Shown here piece after piece: positions 6,878 to 9,445 of a stretch of 9,445 nucleotides of DNA. The position numbers and the translations under genes are program-made. Source of the DNA: DASRRB01 sp036732755 (GTDB lineage: Bacteria > Planctomycetota > B15-G4 > SIAN01); assembly GCA_036732755.1 (NCBI GenBank), contig DAINBU010000165.1, positions 1-9,445 of the forward strand. The letters are read 5' to 3'. Each line of letters starts with the position of its first letter. Position 1 is the first letter of the stretch. A model generated the notes under the pieces. The model saw only the letters and a list, made by a program, of their open reading frames with translations. It ran no database searches and was not told where the DNA came from.

Positions 6878-7225
6878 TCAGGTCGTCTCGTCCGCCGCGA
6901 ACGCGTCGAGCATCTTGTGCACCATTTCGAGGCACGCCGCCTGGCGCGCCTCGAGCGAAAGGATCCGGTCGGCGATCTTGCCGACGACCGGCGGCAGCAG
7001 CGCCTCATGGCAGAAGTCGTAGATCAGGTCGAGCGTCGCGGCGTTCGACGCGTCGACCTTCTGGTGCAGGTGGAAGCGCGACTTCTCGTCGAGGATCTGC
7101 GAGACCACCTTGTGCACCTGCGTCTTGCGCTGCTCGACCAGCTTGGGGTCGTGCTCGATCTCGAAGACGCGCCTCTTGTAGTCGTGCAGGAACGACCGGA
7201 TCTGGGCCTTGAGCACCTTGGGCAT
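6878..7225 (-). CDS. Conserved-looking helical protein of unknown function (115 residues)
   Basis: I do not recognise this protein. It has no signal peptide or membrane segment and should be cytoplasmic. It reads as mostly alpha-helical and charged: a basic start (PKVLKAQIRSFLHDYKRR), helices at about 28-47 and 60-111, three heptad-like leucine/isoleucine stretches, and the uncommon residues F, Y, H and C set in ordered helices, unlike shadow frames here. The ATG at 7225 has GGAGAGG just upstream. An in-frame ATG at 7357 would add 44 Arg-rich residues typical of non-coding GC-rich DNA, so I rejected it. The bL37-like gene follows 53 nt downstream on the same strand and the two are probably co-transcribed, which makes a translation- or RNA-related role possible but unproven. 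A TAACCT -10 candidate lies 46 nt upstream of the start. Confidence 0.75.
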   Translation of the reverse strand: MPKVLKAQIRSFLHDYKRRVFEIEHDPKLVEQRKTQVHKVVSQILDEKSRFHLHQKVDASNAATLDLIYDFCHEALLPPVVGKIADRILSLEARQAACLEMVHKMLDAFAADETT

Positions 7226-7271
7226 GGGGCCTCTCCGTGGAAAAGCGTCGCCGCCGAAAAACGGGCGCGGG

Positions 7272-7277
7272 AGGTTA
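7272..7277 (-). promoter_or_regulatory. Candidate -10 element (TAACCT) for the 115-residue and bL37-like genes
   Basis: On the minus strand TAACCT fits TAnnnT and lies 46 nt before the ATG at 7225. A T-rich hexamer (TTTTTC, 7295-7300) lies 17 bp further upstream where a -35 would be, though it matches TTGACA poorly. It would drive the two-gene set separately from the lipoprotein gene. The 158-nt gap 7226-7383 holds nothing else convincing. Confidence 0.33.
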
Positions 7278-7383
7278 GCGCGCGCCTCGAGGCGGAAAAA
7301 GACTCGGCGCAAGGAACCTCGGCCGCCCAGTCTCCGCGTCGTCGGCGAACGGCGCAATGGCTTGCGGGAAGGTCCTGCGGCGC

Positions 7384-8058
7384 CTACTTCGGCGACGACC
7401 CGACGGTACGAGGCACGAGAGCGAGCACGCGCAGCGGCGCCGACCCCTTGGCGTCGAGCGGGGCGCCGAGGAAGGCGAGTGCGCGCCCTCCGACGACCTG
7501 GTCGAGCCCGGCGAGCCCGGTCACCACGAAGCGGCCGGCGCTCAGCGCGGCGTCATGCGCGATCGGAGCCGCCGCGGAGGTCGGGTCGAGCGCGGCCGCG
7601 TCGCTGCCGAAGCCGACCGCCCCCCGCTGGCGCGCGAGCAGGTCGACGACCGCCGCGCTGAAACCGGGGTGGCGGTGGGCCTCCTCGGGCCGACCCGTCT
7701 TCACGGGCGCGCCGGCGCCGGTGCGCAGCACGACGAAGGAGCCGGCCGGGATCGGCCGCTCGCGCCCCTCGTATTCGGCGAGGTCGTCGGCCGAGAAGGC
7801 GAACTCGGCGGACTCCTTGCGGCGCAGCACGACGTCGATCACGACGATCGGCACGACGAGGCGGCCCGGCTCGAGCTGCGCGACGGAGCCCTGCGCGGCG
7901 ATCGTCGTCGTCGCGCCCTCGCTCGCGCGGCTCAGATCGACGATGCGCCCCTCGTCGGGGACCCAGAAGCCGCCCTCGTGCGTGGTCGGCGTCGGGCCGC
8001 CGCAGCCCGCGCACAGCGCCGCGAGCGCGACGCCCAGCCCTCCGATCGTCCGAGCCAT
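7384..8058 (-). CDS. Cyclase/kynurenine-formamidase-fold lipoprotein lacking the metal-binding motif
   Basis: The 224-residue product follows the cyclase family (PF04199; kynurenine formamidase, isatin hydrolase and relatives): VDLS at 40-43, VVIDV at 72-76, GSFVVLRTG at 106-114, PGFSAAVVDLLARQRGAVGFGSDAAALDP at 131-159 (shown here as one run of short family blocks), then LDQV at 185-188, GAPL at 198-201 and a C-terminal PLRVLALVP. Active members bind metal through HxGTHxDxPxH, which belongs between VDLS and VVIDV. Here that interval is only about 30 residues instead of about 75, and the motif is absent. The later metal-ligand histidine may survive as H168, but the glutamate of the ILEN segment is replaced near T180. 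The N-terminus (MARTIGG then hydrophobic, CAGC at 16-19) suggests a lipoprotein attached at C19, with a non-ideal lipobox. AGGAG five bases before the ATG supports the start. Probably a non-catalytic binding protein; fold confidence is moderate to high. Confidence 0.8.
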   Translation of the reverse strand: MARTIGGLGVALAALCAGCGGPTPTTHEGGFWVPDEGRIVDLSRASEGATTTIAAQGSVAQLEPGRLVVPIVVIDVVLRRKESAEFAFSADDLAEYEGRERPIPAGSFVVLRTGAGAPVKTGRPEEAHRHPGFSAAVVDLLARQRGAVGFGSDAAALDPTSAAAPIAHDAALSAGRFVVTGLAGLDQVVGGRALAFLGAPLDAKGSAPLRVLALVPRTVGSSPK

Positions 8059-8076
8059 GGCTGCTCCTCTCCCCTC

Positions 8077-8092
8077 CGGACCGTCCGGTCCG
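8077..8092. promoter_or_regulatory. 16-nt inverted repeat in the divergent intergenic region, possible operator
   Basis: CGGACC and GGTCCG flank GTCC, and the left part also forms the 11-nt palindrome CGGACCGTCCG. It lies between the two divergent starts and covers the place where a -35 of the rightward promoter would sit, and the early transcript of the leftward one. A regulator bound here could control both genes; a mRNA hairpin is the other reading. Confidence 0.3.
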
Positions 8093-8103
8093 CGCCGGCG
8101 CCG

Positions 8104-8113
8104 ATGTTATGGT
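8104..8113. promoter_or_regulatory. Overlapping divergent -10 elements (ATGTTATGGT)
   Basis: The plus strand gives TATGGT (8108-8113) pointing at the HupE/UreJ-like gene, 35 nt before its ATG. The minus strand gives TAACAT (8104-8109) pointing at the lipoprotein gene, 45 nt before its ATG. Both fit TAnnnT and share bases. This is the only AT-rich stretch in the 90-nt region. No -35 hexamers are recognisable. Confidence 0.35.
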
Positions 8114-8148
8114 GCCGCGCCCCGATCCCTGGGTGCGCCACCCCTCCC

Positions 8149-9213
8149 ATGCTCGCCGTGGCCTTCGCCGCCGTCCTGGCGCTCTCCGCCGCGCACGCCG
8201 ACACCGTCTCGGTGGCGACCCTCACGATCGGGCGCGACGCCGTGCGCCTCTCGCTGGTGGTCGACGCCGACCGGCTGATGGAGGTCTGCGGCTCGCCGCC
8301 GCCGCTCGGCGAGGAGTGGACGCGCACCGAGATCGAGGAGGTGGCGGCGCGCGCCTACGCCTACGTCGCCGGCCGCTGGCGGCTGCGCTCCGAGGGGCGC
8401 GCCGTCGCGCTCGCCCCCGAGTCGATCGGGCCGGCACCGGCGAAAAACCCCGTCACCGGACGTGAAGCGCCGCGGCGCGTCGAGCTGCGCTTCCGCTTCG
8501 AGGCGCCGCGCGACGCCGCTCTCGAGCTGACCGAGAAGCTCTTCGAGGAGCTCGAGCCGTCGCACCGCCACTTCGTCGTGCTGAGCGACGGGAGCGAGCC
8601 GCCGCTCGCCGACTTCGGCGTGCTCGGCGCCGTGCCGTGCCGCTTCGTCCTGCCCGACTCGGGCGAGGGGGCGGCCGCGCGGCGGCTGCGCGCGCGCTTG
8701 TGGGCGGGGGCGCGCGCGGCGGTCGCGGAGCCGTGGCTGCTCGCGTTCCTGGTCGCGCTCGCCGCGGCGCCGGCGGCGGCGCGCGCGCGCGCGACGGCCG
8801 CGGGCGCCGCGCTCGGCGCGGCGGCGCTCGCCTTCGCGGCGGCGCGCGCCGGCTGGATCGAGCCGGCGCCGTGGGCCGCGCGCGCCGCGGCGGCCTTCGC
8901 GCCGGTCTACCTCGCCGTCGAGAACCGGCGCAGCCGCCGGCTCGACCTGCGCGTCGCGACGGCGCTCCTCTTCGGGCTCGTGCACGGGATGGCGCTCGCC
9001 CCCGAGATGGAGGCGGTCGGCCGCATCGGCGGCGCGCTCGCGGCGGGCGCCTTCGCGGCGGCGACGATCGCGACGGCGGCCGCGCTCGCGGCGCTGCTCG
9101 CGGCGGCGCTCGCCCGCTGGCGGCACGGTCCGCTCGCGCTCGACGTCGCCGCGCTCGCGACCGGGGCGACCGGCGTCGTCGTCGCAATCCGGTCTTCGAG
9201 CCTGTTCCAGTAG
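8149..9213 (+). CDS. HupE/UreJ-like membrane protein with an N-terminal extracytoplasmic domain, lacking HX5DH
   Basis: The 354-residue product begins with a clear signal peptide (hydrophobic core to about residue 14, cleavage near AHA|D), followed by about 165 residues outside the membrane and then a block of Ala/Leu-rich membrane helices from about 196 to 340. This is the layout of the HupE_UreJ_2 family. The second family signature is present: YLAVENRR near 250-258 and GLVHGMALAPEM at 276-287 with H279. HupE and UreJ proteins are linked to nickel or cobalt uptake through HX5DH in the first helix. In the matching place (G187-L201, ending EPWLLAFL) the expected H, D and H are A190, W196 and L197, and no HX5DH occurs anywhere else. 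The ATG at 8149 is chosen because it leads directly into the signal peptide; it has no Shine-Dalgarno sequence. The in-frame ATG at 8104 falls in the presumed promoter. Function unknown; metal transport is doubtful. Confidence 0.8.
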   Translation: MLAVAFAAVLALSAAHADTVSVATLTIGRDAVRLSLVVDADRLMEVCGSPPPLGEEWTRTEIEEVAARAYAYVAGRWRLRSEGRAVALAPESIGPAPAKNPVTGREAPRRVELRFRFEAPRDAALELTEKLFEELEPSHRHFVVLSDGSEPPLADFGVLGAVPCRFVLPDSGEGAAARRLRARLWAGARAAVAEPWLLAFLVALAAAPAAARARATAAGAALGAAALAFAAARAGWIEPAPWAARAAAAFAPVYLAVENRRSRRLDLRVATALLFGLVHGMALAPEMEAVGRIGGALAAGAFAAATIATAAALAALLAAALARWRHGPLALDVAALATGATGVVVAIRSSSLFQ

Positions 9214-9445
9214 GCGGATCCGAATCGTGCGGCGCACCGCGGCTTGAAACTGGAGCGGACGTCGAGGGCGCGGGTGAAGCGGGCGCGGGGAGAAGGGGGC
9301 GTGGTTGAACGCGCGACGGGCGGGAGCGGGTCGAGAGGGCGGAGGGGAAAAAGGCTCGATGGACGGGACACGCTCGCCCCAAACCAAAGTTGGACGGGGG
9401 GCTCGCTGCGCTCGGCGCATTCGAATACGACTCGCAGCAGCTCCG
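9214..9445. other. Right-edge region without a recognised gene
   Basis: After the HupE/UreJ-like stop, the plus strand is strongly purine-rich (about 9255-9350). It then passes a short non-coding-looking stretch with CTCGCTGCGCTCGGCGC at 9401-9417. An ATG at 9359 with GGAGGGG eleven bases upstream opens a frame to the edge, but its 29 residues are Arg-rich and match nothing I know. Minus-strand frames here run back into the preceding gene and look like shadows. Confidence 0.5.

Noticed and set aside
7283..7294. Perfect palindrome CGCCTCGAGGCG next to an A/T run, considered as a terminator
   Set aside because: On the minus strand the T-run comes before the hairpin, and on the plus strand the run is A. 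Neither orientation gives an intrinsic terminator.
7226..7357. Longer start for the 115-residue protein
   Set aside because: The added 44 residues are Arg-rich and look non-coding, and the ribosome site GGAGAGG lies directly before the ATG at 7225.

Overview
The window is very GC-rich, so long open frames run through most of the six reading frames. Eight genes stand out from these shadows because their products match protein families or motifs or have clear starts; a ninth is accepted on context. No rRNA, tRNA, CRISPR array, transposase or phage gene was seen, so this looks like ordinary chromosome. The organism is probably an uncultured high-GC bacterium. Myxococcota- or Planctomycetota-like lineages would fit the gene content and promoter style, but nothing here fixes the phylum.

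Layout from left to right: (1) an exported zinc carboxypeptidase of family M14 on the minus strand, cut by the left edge; (2) diverging from it, a plus-strand run of a LOG-family nucleotide 5'-monophosphate nucleosidase, a large YfhO-type membrane protein and tgt (tRNA-guanine transglycosylase), with yfhO and tgt overlapping by 25 nt; (3) a 210-nt convergent gap with a hairpin and small direct repeats; (4) a minus-strand set, read from right to left, of a cyclase-like lipoprotein, a 115-residue helical protein of unknown function and a 32-residue basic protein that looks like ribosomal protein bL37; (5) diverging from the lipoprotein, a HupE/UreJ-like membrane protein; (6) 232 nt at the right edge without a convincing gene.

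The most unusual part is 6.7-9.2 kb. The tiny bL37-like gene is easily missed. The divergently transcribed lipoprotein and HupE/UreJ-like genes both belong to metal-dependent families, yet both have lost the signature metal-binding motif while keeping the rest of the family pattern. They share a 90-nt intergenic region whose only AT-rich decamer reads as a -10 element on both strands, next to a 16-nt inverted repeat. LOG and tgt lack a Shine-Dalgarno sequence but have -10-like hexamers placed about right for leaderless transcripts.

Family assignments rest on motifs read by eye and on recalled family patterns. No database search was possible.
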